A stretch of DNA of 64,000 nucleotides from Polaribacter aquimarinus (GCF_003129485.1 NZ_QFFG01000005.1:246154-310153), one strand, 5' to 3'. Shown: positions 18,123 to 27,594, counted from the first letter of the stretch. Translations and numbers: made by a program. The notes: generated from the sequence alone by a model not told the origin.

Positions 18123-19205
18123 ATGAAGAATACAAAAGAATTGAGAACATGGTTGGATGATATGAATTTGCCACATCCACTAGTAATAGCAGGGCCTTGT
18201 AGTGCAGAAACCGAAGAGCAGGTTTTAAAAATTGCACACGAATTAAAAGATTCTGATGTAAACTATTATAGAGCAGGAATTTGGAAACCTAGAACTAGAC
18301 CAGGAAATTTTGAAGGTGTTGGAGCTTTAGGATTAGGTTGGTTAAAGAAAGTAAAAGAAGAAACAGGTATGAAAACCTGTACAGAAGTTGCCAATGCTGC
18401 ACACTGCAAATTAGCACTTGAGAATGATGTAGATTTACTTTGGATTGGTGCTCGTTCTACAGTATCTCCATTTATTATGCAAGAAATTGCAGATGCTTTA
18501 GAAGGTACAGATAAAATTGTTTTAGTAAAAAATCCAGTAAATCCAGATTTAGCTTTATGGTTGGGTGGAATTGAAAGATTATACACAGCAGGAATTAAAA
18601 ATTTAGGAGCAATTCACAGAGGATTTTCTACGTATGATAAATCTAAATACAGAAACAATCCAAACTGGCAATTGGCTATTGAATTCCAAAATAAGTTTCC
18701 AGATTTACCATTAATTTGTGATCCATCTCACATTACAGGTAACAGAGAAATGATTCAAGATGTTTCTCAAGTTGCTTTAGATTTAAATTTTGACGGTTTA
18801 ATGATAGAAACACATCATACTCCAGATAAAGCTTGGTCAGATGCAGCACAACAAGTAACACCTACAAAATTGAAATCAATTATGGAGGAGTTAAAAATTA
18901 AGAAAGAAACAGAAACAGCATCTAGTTACAGAGAACCACTAGAAAACTTAAGGGCTCAAATTAATGTGGTAGATGACCAATTGATAGAGTTGTTAGGAAA
19001 ACGAATGGAAGTTGCAGATAAAATCGGTGCCTTAAAAAAAGAGCAAAATGTTGCAGTTCTTCAATCTAGACGTTGGAACGAGATTCTTGGAAATATGGTT
19101 ATAGAAGGAACCGGTAAAGGTTTAAGCGAAGAGTTTGTTTTAAAAATGTTTAAAGCAATTCATCAAGAATCTATAAATCATCAAGAAAAGATTATTAACG
19201 GATAG
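18123..19205 (+). CDS. Bifunctional DAHP synthase / chorismate mutase type II
   Basis: 360 residues catalysing two steps: condensation of phosphoenolpyruvate with erythrose 4-phosphate, and chorismate to prephenate. The N-terminal barrel has AGPCSAE (23-29), RAGIWKPRTRPGNFEG, LVKNPVNPD and CDPSHITG, typical of the KDO8P-synthase-like DAHP synthase subfamily. From about residue 268 an AroQ-type mutase follows (LRAQINVVDDQLIELLGKRM ... QSRRWNEIL). Family knowledge suggests the mutase domain also regulates the synthase. It follows tyrA after 62 nt; this gap contains a TATTTTTG at about 18078-18085 that could be an internal promoter. A strong terminator follows the gene. Confidence 0.95.
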   Translation: MKNTKELRTWLDDMNLPHPLVIAGPCSAETEEQVLKIAHELKDSDVNYYRAGIWKPRTRPGNFEGVGALGLGWLKKVKEETGMKTCTEVANAAHCKLALENDVDLLWIGARSTVSPFIMQEIADALEGTDKIVLVKNPVNPDLALWLGGIERLYTAGIKNLGAIHRGFSTYDKSKYRNNPNWQLAIEFQNKFPDLPLICDPSHITGNREMIQDVSQVALDLNFDGLMIETHHTPDKAWSDAAQQVTPTKLKSIMEELKIKKETETASSYREPLENLRAQINVVDDQLIELLGKRMEVADKIGALKKEQNVAVLQSRRWNEILGNMVIEGTGKGLSEEFVLKMFKAIHQESINHQEKIING

Positions 19206-19225
19206 AATTTTCTCAATAATATTTT

Positions 19226-19268
19226 AGCCACGAATTCTCTAATAATTAGTGAATTCGTGGCTTTTCTT
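19226..19268 (+). terminator. Intrinsic terminator of the aromatic operon
   Basis: Perfect 12-bp arms AGCCACGAATTC (19226-19237) and GAATTCGTGGCT (19251-19262), then TTTCTTTT. The right arm includes an in-frame GTG for the next ORF (19249), which is therefore not a likely start. Confidence 0.92.
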
Positions 19269-19302
19269 TTTAAAAAGGTTTTTTATTCTCATCTTTGTAA
19301 TA

Positions 19303-20268
19303 ATGACAGGAATCGTATATAAATCTACAGGGAGTTGGTATCACATAAAATCTGAAGATGGAGCTTTTTATCAATGTAGAATAAAAGGGAAATTCAGAAT
19401 TAAAGGGATAAAAAGTACCAATCCAATTGCAGTTGGAGATAAAGTTGTTTTCGATTTAGAAAAGAAAGGTGATGAAGAAATTGGTGTAATTAAAACCATT
19501 TTAGATAGAGAAAATTTTATCGTCAGAAAATCTGTAAACCTTTCCAAGCAAACTCATATCATTGCTGCAAACGTAGATCAGGTTTTTTTGTTAATCACCA
19601 TAAATAATCCACCAACTTTTACCGCTTTTATAGACCGTTTTTTGGTAACATCTAGAGCGTATAGAGTAGATACTGTCTTGGTCTTTAATAAAATTGATTC
19701 TTATGAAATAGAAGAGCGAGCAGAAATTTTATACCTTAAAGACATCTATGAAGCTATTGGCTATACATGTATAGAAGTATCTGCAACGCAAAATAAGAAT
19801 GTAGATATAATCAAAGAGATGATGTTAGACAAAACATCAATGTTTGTTGGACATTCTGGAGTAGGAAAAACAACTTTAGTAAACGCTATTGAACCTTCTT
19901 TAGATTTAAAAACCAAAGCAATTTCAGACCAACATAAACAAGGGCAGCATACAACTACTTTTGCAGAAATGTTCGATTTAAGTTTCGATGCTAGAATTAT
20001 TGACACTCCGGGAATAAAAGGTTTTGGTGTTGTAGATATGGATAAATACGAATTAGGAGATTATTTTCCAGAGTTTTTCGAGTTAAAACAACATTGTAAA
20101 TTTAATGATTGTCTGCATTTAAAAGAACCACAATGTGCTGTAAAAGAAGCTTTAGAAGACGAAGAAATTTCTTGGTCAAGATACAGAAGTTATTTGCAAA
20201 TTTTAGAAGGCGAAGAAGAAACAGAGCATTACAGAACTGATGTTTGGAATGAAGATGATAATGAATAA
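19303..20268 (+). CDS. rsgA: Ribosome small-subunit-dependent GTPase A
   Basis: A 321-residue circularly permuted GTPase that aids late maturation of the 30S subunit. Layout: N-terminal OB fold, then the permuted G domain with G4 motif NKID (129-132) before G1 GHSGVGKTT (183-191) and G3 DTPGIKGFG, then a zinc finger with Cys and His ligands (HCKFNDCLHLKEPQC). The start is the ATG at 19303 (MTGIVYKSTGSW). The longer frame from GTG 19249 would begin inside the preceding terminator and add an unrelated hydrophobic stretch. It forms a pair with dtd, 3 nt downstream. Confidence 0.95.
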   Translation: MTGIVYKSTGSWYHIKSEDGAFYQCRIKGKFRIKGIKSTNPIAVGDKVVFDLEKKGDEEIGVIKTILDRENFIVRKSVNLSKQTHIIAANVDQVFLLITINNPPTFTAFIDRFLVTSRAYRVDTVLVFNKIDSYEIEERAEILYLKDIYEAIGYTCIEVSATQNKNVDIIKEMMLDKTSMFVGHSGVGKTTLVNAIEPSLDLKTKAISDQHKQGQHTTTFAEMFDLSFDARIIDTPGIKGFGVVDMDKYELGDYFPEFFELKQHCKFNDCLHLKEPQCAVKEALEDEEISWSRYRSYLQILEGEEETEHYRTDVWNEDDNE

Positions 20269-20271
20269 GTT

Positions 20272-20724
20272 ATGAAAGTAGTTATTCAAAGAGTTTCTAA
20301 AGCAAGTGTAACTATAGACAATAATATAGTAGCAAATATTAAAAAAGGTTTACTCATTCTAATAGGAATTGTAAACGAAGATACGCTAGAAGATATTAAT
20401 TGGTTGGTCAGAAAAATTACAAACCTTCGAATTTTTAATGATGAAAACGGAGTGATGAATACATCACTGTTAGATATCAAAGGAGAAGTAATTGTTGTGA
20501 GTCAATTTACCTTACACGCTTCAACTAAAAAAGGAAATAGACCAAGTTATATAAAAGCTGCAAAACCTGAAGTTGCTATTCCTTTGTATGAAACTTTTAT
20601 ATCAACCTTAGAAAAAGAAATTAGCAAAAAAGTACAAACTGGTGAGTTTGGTGCAGATATGAAAGTAGAGATCTTAAATGATGGTCCAGTAACTATTATA
20701 ATAGATTCTAAAAACAAAGAATAA
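20272..20724 (+). CDS. dtd: D-aminoacyl-tRNA deacylase
   Basis: A 150-residue enzyme that removes D-amino acids mischarged onto tRNA. It has the family start MKVVIQRVSKASVTIDN, the central SQFTLHASTKKGNRPSY (the conserved SQFTL active-site motif) and the C-terminal GPVTIII, where the cross-subunit GP dipeptide secures chiral selection. The length is normal. It is 3 nt after rsgA, so the two are co-translated. Confidence 0.96.
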   Translation: MKVVIQRVSKASVTIDNNIVANIKKGLLILIGIVNEDTLEDINWLVRKITNLRIFNDENGVMNTSLLDIKGEVIVVSQFTLHASTKKGNRPSYIKAAKPEVAIPLYETFISTLEKEISKKVQTGEFGADMKVEILNDGPVTIIIDSKNKE

Positions 20725-20789
20725 ATTCACTTTTGTTAAAGTTCTATTAAAAAGAGTTGAAATACTTTCCGTGGAAAATATTTTAATCT

Positions 20790-20797
20790 TATATTTG
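20790..20797 (+). promoter_or_regulatory. Candidate -7 element for the YceI/CDGSH unit
   Basis: TATATTTG matches TAnnTTTG and lies 41 nt before the YceI gene ATG. The nearest TTG (20757-20759) is about 30 nt upstream, too far for the normal spacing, so only the -7 half is supported. Confidence 0.45.
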
Positions 20798-20838
20798 CCT
20801 AGGAAAATAATTTTTAAAACAAATCAAATTTAAATAAA

Positions 20839-21477
20839 ATGAAAAAATTAGTATTATCATTAATTGTTTTTGCATCTGTATTAACTGCTTGTAAAGAAAA
20901 AAAGGAAAAAGTAGAAACTAAAGAAGCTGTAAAAGTAGCTGTAAATGTTGAAACACTAAACAATGTAGATACTTCTTCTTCAATATTAAATTGGAAAGGA
21001 ACAAAACCTACTGGAAGTCATAACGGTACGGTAGCTATAAAAAGTGGAAGTATTTTATTAGAAGATGGTAAATTAACTAAAGGTCAGTTTATTATAGATA
21101 TGGCTTCAATTAAAGTATTGGATATTCCTGCCGATAAAAAAGGAAATGGAAAGTTAGTTGGACATTTAACAAGTGCAGATTTCTTTGACGTTGCAGTATA
21201 TCCTACTTCTAAATTTGTGATTACAAAAGTAGAGGACAAAGGAGATATAATTCACGTTACGGGAAATTTAAACATTAAAGATGTAACAAAAAGTATTACA
21301 ATTCCTGCAACAATATCAACAGAAAATGGAGTTACAACTTTTAAAAGTGAAACGTTTGTAGTAAACAGAGCAGATTTTAATGTAAAATATGGTTCAAAGT
21401 CTTTCTTTGATAATTTAAAAGATAAATTTATTGATGATAATATGGAGTTGTCATTTGAAGTTAAAACAAAATCATAG
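20839..21477 (+). CDS. YceI-family lipoprotein
   Basis: A 212-residue lipoprotein. The signal peptide ends in lipobox LTAC with the lipidated Cys at 18, followed by a Lys/Glu-rich linker. Residues ~45-210 form a YceI-type beta-barrel (LNWKGTKPTGSHNGTVAIKSG, GHLTSADFFDVAVYPTSKF, VTGNLNIKDVTKSITIP). Members of this family bind isoprenoid or other lipid-like molecules; the ligand here is unknown. A CDGSH miniprotein gene follows 16 nt downstream and may share the transcript. Confidence 0.9.
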   Translation: MKKLVLSLIVFASVLTACKEKKEKVETKEAVKVAVNVETLNNVDTSSSILNWKGTKPTGSHNGTVAIKSGSILLEDGKLTKGQFIIDMASIKVLDIPADKKGNGKLVGHLTSADFFDVAVYPTSKFVITKVEDKGDIIHVTGNLNIKDVTKSITIPATISTENGVTTFKSETFVVNRADFNVKYGSKSFFDNLKDKFIDDNMELSFEVKTKS

Positions 21478-21493
21478 TTAAAACAATATAATT

Positions 21494-21586
21494 ATGAAAG
21501 CAGATAGACCAAAATGTGGTTGTGGAAACACAGCAGATAAACAAGGATATTGTGATGGATCTCACTCAAAAAAAAATAAAAACTAA
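21494..21586 (+). CDS. 30-residue CDGSH iron-sulfur miniprotein
   Basis: A very short ORF, 30 residues from ATG 21494 to TAA 21584-21586. It has Cys8-Gly-Cys10, then Cys20-Asp-Gly-Ser-His24, so all four residues (three Cys, one His) that bind a 2Fe-2S cluster in CDGSH proteins are present. Between the second and third Cys there are nine residues instead of the usual eight, and the common Pro before the third Cys is absent (KQGYCDGSH). At 30 residues it is almost only the motif. It follows the YceI gene by 16 nt and precedes a strong terminator. Its role is unknown; electron transfer or cluster handling is inferred from the family. Confidence 0.8.
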   Translation: MKADRPKCGCGNTADKQGYCDGSHSKKNKN

Positions 21587-21620
21587 ATGTTAATTTAGAA
21601 TCAATTCAAATTCTATTACT

Positions 21621-21657
21621 GAAGTCTAAAACTATATGTTTTAGGCTTCTTTTTTTT
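21621..21657 (+). terminator. Intrinsic terminator after the CDGSH gene
   Basis: GAAGTCTAAAAC (21621-21632) pairs with GTTTTAGGCTTC (21638-21649) with one G-U pair, followed by eight T. Confidence 0.9.
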
Positions 21658-21667
21658 AACTTTTTTT

Positions 21668-21675
21668 TAACTTTG
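21668..21675 (+). promoter_or_regulatory. Candidate -7 element for the DUF3857 gene cluster
   Basis: TAACTTTG is an exact TAnnTTTG match 21 nt before the ATG at 21697. No TTG is present at the usual distance because the upstream DNA is a T-tract from the previous terminator. Confidence 0.45.
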
Positions 21676-21696
21676 TAAAGCTATCAAATTTATGTT

Positions 21697-23610
21697 ATGA
21701 AAAAGTTAATATATATCACTCTATTCATTAATTTTTTTTCTGCTACTATTATTTTTAGTCAGAAAGGAAATTACTCCTCACTATTAATTCCACCAGAACT
21801 TAAGCAAGATGCTAATGCAGTTGTAAGAGATAATTCTATCGAAATTACTATAGAATCTATAGATAAAATGATAGTTCGAAAAAAAATGGTAGTTACGGTT
21901 CTTAATAAATTAGGAAACGTAGATGCGAGAATGGGAGAAAGTTATGATAATGATACTAAAATCACCAATTTATCAGCTTATATATATAACGCATTTGGAA
22001 AACAAATAAAAAAATATAAAGAAAGAGATTTTTTAGATGTAAGTGCCGTTAATGGAGGTACTTTATATTCTGATTCTAGAGTGAAATATGTAGACTATAC
22101 TCCAATTTCATATCCTTATACTGTAGTTTTTGAATCTGAATACAAGACTTCTACAACTGGTTTTGTACCTGGGTGGTTTCCAGTAAATGGTTATTATGTT
22201 TCAGTAGAAAGTAGTACTTATAAAATTCATAACAGTAACAAAATCCCTTGGAGAATAAAAAAAACAAACTTTAAAAATTTTGATATTACAACAACAGAAT
22301 CTAACGTAAAACTCAGTTATCAATTAAAAAATCAACTTGCATATAAATATGAAAGAAATGCGATTTCATCTAGAAAGATATTACCTAAACTAGCTTTAAC
22401 TTTAAATAGATTTAAATTAAAAGGGGTAGTAGGTGAATATACTAATTGGAAAGGGTTTGGAAAATGGATGTACCAAAAACTACTAACAGGTAGAGATCAA
22501 TTAGATGAAGAAACAGTTTTAAAAATGAAAGAGTTGGTCAAAGGTGAAACCGACCCAATTGAAAAAGCTAAGATTGTTTACAAATATATGCAAGAGAAAA
22601 CCAGATATATAAGTGTACAAGTTGGAATTGGTGGTTGGGAACCAATAGCAGCAAATAGAGTAGATGATGTTGGGTATGGAGATTGTAAAGGTTTAACAAA
22701 TTACACAAAAGCTCTATTAGATGCGGTAGGTGTAACATCTTATTATACTGTAGTTTATGCCGATGAAAAAAGAGATATTGATAAAGATTTTGCTTCAATG
22801 CAAGGAAACCACGTTATTTTAAATTTACCCAATAAAGGGAAAGATATTTGGTTAGAGTGCACAAGTCAGAGTATGCCTTTTGGTTTTTTAGGTGATTTTA
22901 CTGACGATAGAAATGTTGTGGTAATTACACCAGAAGGAGGTGTGGTAAAAAGAACAGCGTCTTACAAAGATGAAACAAATCTACAAAATGTATCTGCTAA
23001 AATTCAACTTTTAGAGAATGGAGATTTAAAAGCAAAATTAGAAAGAGTATCTAAAGGGCTTCAATATGATGATAAATTTGGTTATGAAAAGCAAGGAGAA
23101 AAAGAACTTATAAAACATTATAAATCTAAAGTTTGGAATTATAATAATAATCTAGAAATAGAGTCTGTTAGTATTAAAAACAATAAAGATAGCATCATTT
23201 TTAATGAAGATTTAAAAGTAAATATAAGTAATTATGCAACTGTTTCTGAAGCAGAATATCTTTTTAGAGTTAATGTTTTTAATAAAGAGAGTTTTGTCCC
23301 CAAGAGATATAGAAAAAGAAAATTGCCATTAAAAATAGCTAGAGGCTACAAAGATATAGATGAGTATGTATTTAAGATTCCTAAAGGATACACCTTGCCT
23401 CTTTTACCTCAGTTAAAAGAAATTACTTCAAAATTTGGAATATATAAAGTGAACTTTGAGAAAGTTAATGAAACTACTTTTAAATACAAAAAAAGTATTT
23501 TGATTAAAGAAGGAGTATATCCAAAAGAAGATTATAAAGCATACAGAAGCTTTAGAAGAAGTATTGCTAAATATGAAAATTTAAGAATTGCAATCATTAA
23601 AAAATCATAA
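21697..23610 (+). CDS. DUF3857 / transglutaminase-like secreted protein (catalytic residues present)
   Basis: 637 residues with a signal peptide (to about IIFSQ, residue 22), an N-terminal DUF3857 beta domain and a transglutaminase-like core. The core has Cys330 in YGDCKGLTNY and His372 in GNHVILN. The third member of the usual Cys-His-Asp triad is Glu387 (WLECTS) rather than Asp. Function in Bacteroidota is not established; a periplasmic protease or cross-linking role is inferred from the fold. It is the first of three tandem paralogues; the second starts right after its stop codon. Confidence 0.8.
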   Translation: MKKLIYITLFINFFSATIIFSQKGNYSSLLIPPELKQDANAVVRDNSIEITIESIDKMIVRKKMVVTVLNKLGNVDARMGESYDNDTKITNLSAYIYNAFGKQIKKYKERDFLDVSAVNGGTLYSDSRVKYVDYTPISYPYTVVFESEYKTSTTGFVPGWFPVNGYYVSVESSTYKIHNSNKIPWRIKKTNFKNFDITTTESNVKLSYQLKNQLAYKYERNAISSRKILPKLALTLNRFKLKGVVGEYTNWKGFGKWMYQKLLTGRDQLDEETVLKMKELVKGETDPIEKAKIVYKYMQEKTRYISVQVGIGGWEPIAANRVDDVGYGDCKGLTNYTKALLDAVGVTSYYTVVYADEKRDIDKDFASMQGNHVILNLPNKGKDIWLECTSQSMPFGFLGDFTDDRNVVVITPEGGVVKRTASYKDETNLQNVSAKIQLLENGDLKAKLERVSKGLQYDDKFGYEKQGEKELIKHYKSKVWNYNNNLEIESVSIKNNKDSIIFNEDLKVNISNYATVSEAEYLFRVNVFNKESFVPKRYRKRKLPLKIARGYKDIDEYVFKIPKGYTLPLLPQLKEITSKFGIYKVNFEKVNETTFKYKKSILIKEGVYPKEDYKAYRSFRRSIAKYENLRIAIIKKS

Positions 23611-23611
23611 T

Positions 23612-25576
23612 ATGAAAAGAATATTAATTACACTATTACTAATAAGTCAATTTTCTATAGTTGCTCAAAATTATAAATTTGGTAAAGTATCAAAACAAGA
23701 ATTAGAAGAAAAGTTTTACCCTTTAGATTCTACTGCAGATGCAGCATACCTGTATAGAAGTAGAAGAACTTATTTTGATTTTATACTATCTGAAGGGAAT
23801 TTTCATGTTGTAAATGAATATCACGAGAGAATTAAAATTTATACCAAAAAAGGTTATGAACTGGCTACAAAAATAATTCCCTACTATTCCCCAAGCTCAG
23901 GAAGTAAAGAATCTGTAAATAATATTAAAGGTTATACTTTTTCATTGGAAAAAGGAAAAGTAGTTAAAGAGAAACTTTCTAAAAAATCTGTTTTTAGAGA
24001 AAAAAGAAATCAATATTATAGCATCAAAAAAATTGCAATGCCAAACGTTAAGGAGGGTGTTGTATTAGAAATAAAGTATAAATTAATATCTCCACGTTTT
24101 TGGTCGGTAGATGATTTAAAATTTCAGTTTAATATTCCTGTAAAAAAAATAGATTATCAAATTGAAATACCTGAATACTATGGCTTTAACAAGAGGTCGA
24201 CAGGTTATTTTTATGTAAAAATGGAAGAAAAATCAAAAACAGGAACCATTGGAAGTGATTTTACTTACGTAATCGATATTTTTAAATTTAATGCCGATAA
24301 TATTCCAGCAATTCGAGATGACGAACCCTTTGTTAGTAGTGTTAGAAATTATAGAGCTGGATTGAAATTAGAATTGAGGCATATAGACATGATAGGTATT
24401 GGAGGTGATTTGAAAACTTATTCTACAAGTTGGAATAATGTTAGTAAAAGTATTTATAAATCTTCTAAGTTTGGATCAGAATTAAATAAAAGTAATTTTT
24501 ATGAGAAAGATATAGAACAAATATTAGCTGTAGCAAAAACTCCAGCTCAAAAAGTGGGTGCTATTTTTCAGTTTGTAAAAAAGAGAGTAAAATGGGATGG
24601 AGTTTATGGTTTATATACAGAAAAAGGGGTTAAAAAAGCTTATAAAGAAAGACTTGGAAATGTAGCAGATGTAAATTTATTGCTTACTTCTATGTTACGT
24701 TCTGCAGGGTTAAATGCGAATCCTGTTTTAGTAAGTACTAGAGATAATGGAGTTCCTTTATTTCCAACAATGGATGGTTTTAATTATGTGATTTCTATTG
24801 TAGAATTTAGAGATGGAAGTTATGTATTATTAGATGCAACTGAACCCTATAGTTTGCCAAATTTACTTCCTGTAAGAGATTTAAACTGGAATGGAAGAAA
24901 GATTGAAAAAAGTGGTTATTCTTCATGGGTAAAGTTAGGTTCTTCTAAACCTGCAACAGAAGAAAATACAGTAATGGTTAAAATTTCTGAGGATAAGGTT
25001 GTTGAGGGAATGATGAGAACAAGATACTCGAATTTAAAAGCTTTAAATTTTAGAAAAAGAAACAATCATAAAAAAGATGAAGATTTAATAACCAATTTAG
25101 AAGAAAATAAAAACCTTGAAATTGAAGATTTTAAAATTCAGAATCAAGATAATATTGGTAAGCCCATTATTAGAAATATTCGTTTTACTAGCGAAGATTT
25201 AATTGAAGAAATTAATGGTAAACTTTATTTAGAACCATTATTATTTTTATCAGAGCATCAAAACCCTTTTAAATTGGAAGAGCGAAAATTTCCAGTAGAT
25301 TTTGCTACTCCATGGAAAGATAAACATGTAGTAATTATTTCAATTCCTAAAGGGTATAAAGTAGAATCTATACCAAAAAGTATTGCAATAGGTTTACCAA
25401 ACAGCATGGGTGTTTTTAGGTTTAAGGTTGTTCAAATGGGTGATAATATTAATACTACTGCTTCGATTGAAATTAATAGATCGATTATTGGACCAAAACA
25501 CTATACTGCTTTAAAAGATTTTTTCGGACAATTGGTGTCTAAAGAATCCGAGAAAATTGTTTTAGTAAAAATGTAG
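23612..25576 (+). CDS. DUF3857 / transglutaminase-fold protein lacking catalytic residues (copy 2)
   Basis: 654 residues with signal peptide MKRILITLLLISQFSIVAQ. It has the same layout as the preceding gene, but the core reads LGNVADVNLLLTSMLRSAGL. The expected catalytic Cys is Val351 and the His is Tyr392 (FNYVISIVE), while LLDATEPY still keeps the Asp. It is therefore probably not an active transglutaminase and may bind or recognise a ligand. It is much closer to the next gene than to the previous one and shares the C-terminal ending KIVLVKM with it. The start is the ATG at 23612, 1 nt after the upstream stop. Confidence 0.8.
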   Translation: MKRILITLLLISQFSIVAQNYKFGKVSKQELEEKFYPLDSTADAAYLYRSRRTYFDFILSEGNFHVVNEYHERIKIYTKKGYELATKIIPYYSPSSGSKESVNNIKGYTFSLEKGKVVKEKLSKKSVFREKRNQYYSIKKIAMPNVKEGVVLEIKYKLISPRFWSVDDLKFQFNIPVKKIDYQIEIPEYYGFNKRSTGYFYVKMEEKSKTGTIGSDFTYVIDIFKFNADNIPAIRDDEPFVSSVRNYRAGLKLELRHIDMIGIGGDLKTYSTSWNNVSKSIYKSSKFGSELNKSNFYEKDIEQILAVAKTPAQKVGAIFQFVKKRVKWDGVYGLYTEKGVKKAYKERLGNVADVNLLLTSMLRSAGLNANPVLVSTRDNGVPLFPTMDGFNYVISIVEFRDGSYVLLDATEPYSLPNLLPVRDLNWNGRKIEKSGYSSWVKLGSSKPATEENTVMVKISEDKVVEGMMRTRYSNLKALNFRKRNNHKKDEDLITNLEENKNLEIEDFKIQNQDNIGKPIIRNIRFTSEDLIEEINGKLYLEPLLFLSEHQNPFKLEERKFPVDFATPWKDKHVVIISIPKGYKVESIPKSIAIGLPNSMGVFRFKVVQMGDNINTTASIEINRSIIGPKHYTALKDFFGQLVSKESEKIVLVKM

Positions 25577-25587
25577 AAATATCAATT

Positions 25588-27594
25588 ATGAAAAAGATAT
25601 TAGTTATTACGTTATTATTGAGTCAAATCTCTTTAATAGCTCAAGATTATAAATTTGGTAAAGTTTCTAAAGAAGAATTAAAAGAGAAGTTTTATCCTTT
25701 AGATTCTACAGCTGATGCTGCTTATTTGTATAAAAAAGAATATGTTATGTTTCAATATGATGGAACATTAGGTTGGACTGTTGTTAAAAGTGTACATGAA
25801 AGGATTAAATTATACACTTTAAAAGATATTGAATTTGCTACTGAAAAAGTAAGTTTATATCAAAATAGAGGCAATAAAGAAACTTTAGTAGGTTTAAAAG
25901 CAACTACTTATAATTTAGAAGGAAGTAAAATTGTAAAAACTAAATTAAAAAGTAAAGATGTTTTTAAAGAAAGTTTAACAGAGAGTTATATTTTAGAAAA
26001 GTTCACAATGCCAAACCTTAAAAAAGGTTCAATAATAGAATGGAAATATAAGAAGGTATCCCCATTTTACTATTATATTGATGATATCGAATTTCAAAGT
26101 ACCATACCTATAAAAAACTTAGAAGTAAAAGTGAGGATTCCTGAGTATTTCTTTTTTAAAAATCACTATAAAGGACATTTGGGTAAATATTTTAAAAAAG
26201 GTAAAGTAGGTAGGTCAATAAAGTATTCTTACAGAGAGCAATCAAATAAAAGGAGGTTAAAAACAACTTCCTATACTGAAACTGTTGATTTAAATGAAAA
26301 TACTTTCGAAATTAGAGAAAAAGATATTCAACCATTAGATGATAAAGAACCTTTTGTTTATAATATAAATCAATATCAAGCTGGGGCAAAATTTGAATTA
26401 TCTTATGTTAAGTTTCCTAATTCTCCCATAAAATATTATTCTACTTCATGGGGCAAAGTGAGTAAACAAATATTTAAATCTTCACTTTTTGGTAGAGAAA
26501 TAATTAAAAATAAATATTATAATAATGATTTGCAGAACCTTTTAAAGAGTACAAACTCAGATTTAGAAAAAGTTGCTTTAATTTTCAATTTTGTTAAGTT
26601 TAGAATGAAATGGAATGGAAAATATGGAAAATATACAGATAAAGGAGTTGTAAAAGCTTATAAAGAAAAAGTAGGTAATGTAGCAGATATTAATCTTATT
26701 CTTATTTCAATGTTACGTTCAGCAGGTTTAAATTCGAATCCAGTATTAGTTAGTTCCAAGGGTAATGGTATACCGCTATTCCCAACATTAGATGGTTTTG
26801 ACTATGTGATTTCTATGGTAGAGTTTCCCTCTGGTGGATATGTTTTATTGGACGCTACTGAGCCTTATAGTCCTCCAAATATATTACCAGCAAGAGCCTT
26901 AAATTGGAATGGTAGAAAGGTAACTAAAGAAGGGATTTCTTCTTGGGTAAGGTTAGATGCTCCGAGTCATGCATTAGAAGAAAATAATTTAATAGTCAAA
27001 GTTTCTGAAGATTTAATGCTACATGGTATGATAAGAACTAAGTACAGTAATTTAAATGCTCTGAATTATAGAAAGAGGTACAACCATGTAAAAGATGATA
27101 ATGTATTAAGTAAAATTGAAGAAGACTATAATATTGAAGTAGATAATTTTAAGGTTGAAAATAAAGTTAATTTGGGTAAACCCATTGTGAGAAGTATAAA
27201 ATTTTCAAGTGAAAATTTTGTTGAAGGAATTAATGGTAAATTATATATAGAACCATTATTGTTTTTAACACAATATAATAATCCATTTAAATTAAAATCT
27301 AGAAATTTTCCTGTAGATTTTGCTACTCCATGGAAAGATAGAAATATTGTTTCTATTCAAATTCCCAAAGGGTATAAAGTTGAAAAGCTTCCTGAAAGTA
27401 TATTTATAAGTTTGCCTAATAATTTAGCTGCGTTTAAATATGATATAATCCAAAAAGGGTCAAAAATCAATACGGTTTCTACTTTGCAATTTAACAAAGC
27501 AAAAATAATTCCTGAAAATTATAATAATTTAAAAGAATTTTACTCTCAACTAGTTAAAAAACAGTCCGAGAAAATTGTTTTAGTAAAAATGTAG
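25588..27594 (+). CDS. DUF3857 / transglutaminase-fold protein lacking catalytic residues (copy 3)
   Basis: 668 residues with signal peptide MKKILVITLLLSQISLIAQ. A close paralogue of the preceding gene throughout (for example KFYPLDSTADAAYLY near the start and FPVDFATPWKD near the end). The core is VGNVADINLILISMLRSAGL with Val365 in place of the catalytic Cys and Tyr406 in place of His. It lies 11 nt downstream of copy 2 and ends before a terminator, so the three genes likely make one transcript. The function is unknown. Confidence 0.8.
   Translation: MKKILVITLLLSQISLIAQDYKFGKVSKEELKEKFYPLDSTADAAYLYKKEYVMFQYDGTLGWTVVKSVHERIKLYTLKDIEFATEKVSLYQNRGNKETLVGLKATTYNLEGSKIVKTKLKSKDVFKESLTESYILEKFTMPNLKKGSIIEWKYKKVSPFYYYIDDIEFQSTIPIKNLEVKVRIPEYFFFKNHYKGHLGKYFKKGKVGRSIKYSYREQSNKRRLKTTSYTETVDLNENTFEIREKDIQPLDDKEPFVYNINQYQAGAKFELSYVKFPNSPIKYYSTSWGKVSKQIFKSSLFGREIIKNKYYNNDLQNLLKSTNSDLEKVALIFNFVKFRMKWNGKYGKYTDKGVVKAYKEKVGNVADINLILISMLRSAGLNSNPVLVSSKGNGIPLFPTLDGFDYVISMVEFPSGGYVLLDATEPYSPPNILPARALNWNGRKVTKEGISSWVRLDAPSHALEENNLIVKVSEDLMLHGMIRTKYSNLNALNYRKRYNHVKDDNVLSKIEEDYNIEVDNFKVENKVNLGKPIVRSIKFSSENFVEGINGKLYIEPLLFLTQYNNPFKLKSRNFPVDFATPWKDRNIVSIQIPKGYKVEKLPESIFISLPNNLAAFKYDIIQKGSKINTVSTLQFNKAKIIPENYNNLKEFYSQLVKKQSEKIVLVKM

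Noticed and set aside
19249..19302. Upstream GTG start for rsgA
   Set aside because: The GTG lies inside the right arm of the preceding terminator hairpin. The added hydrophobic residues do not belong to the RsgA family; ATG 19303 gives the normal N-terminus.
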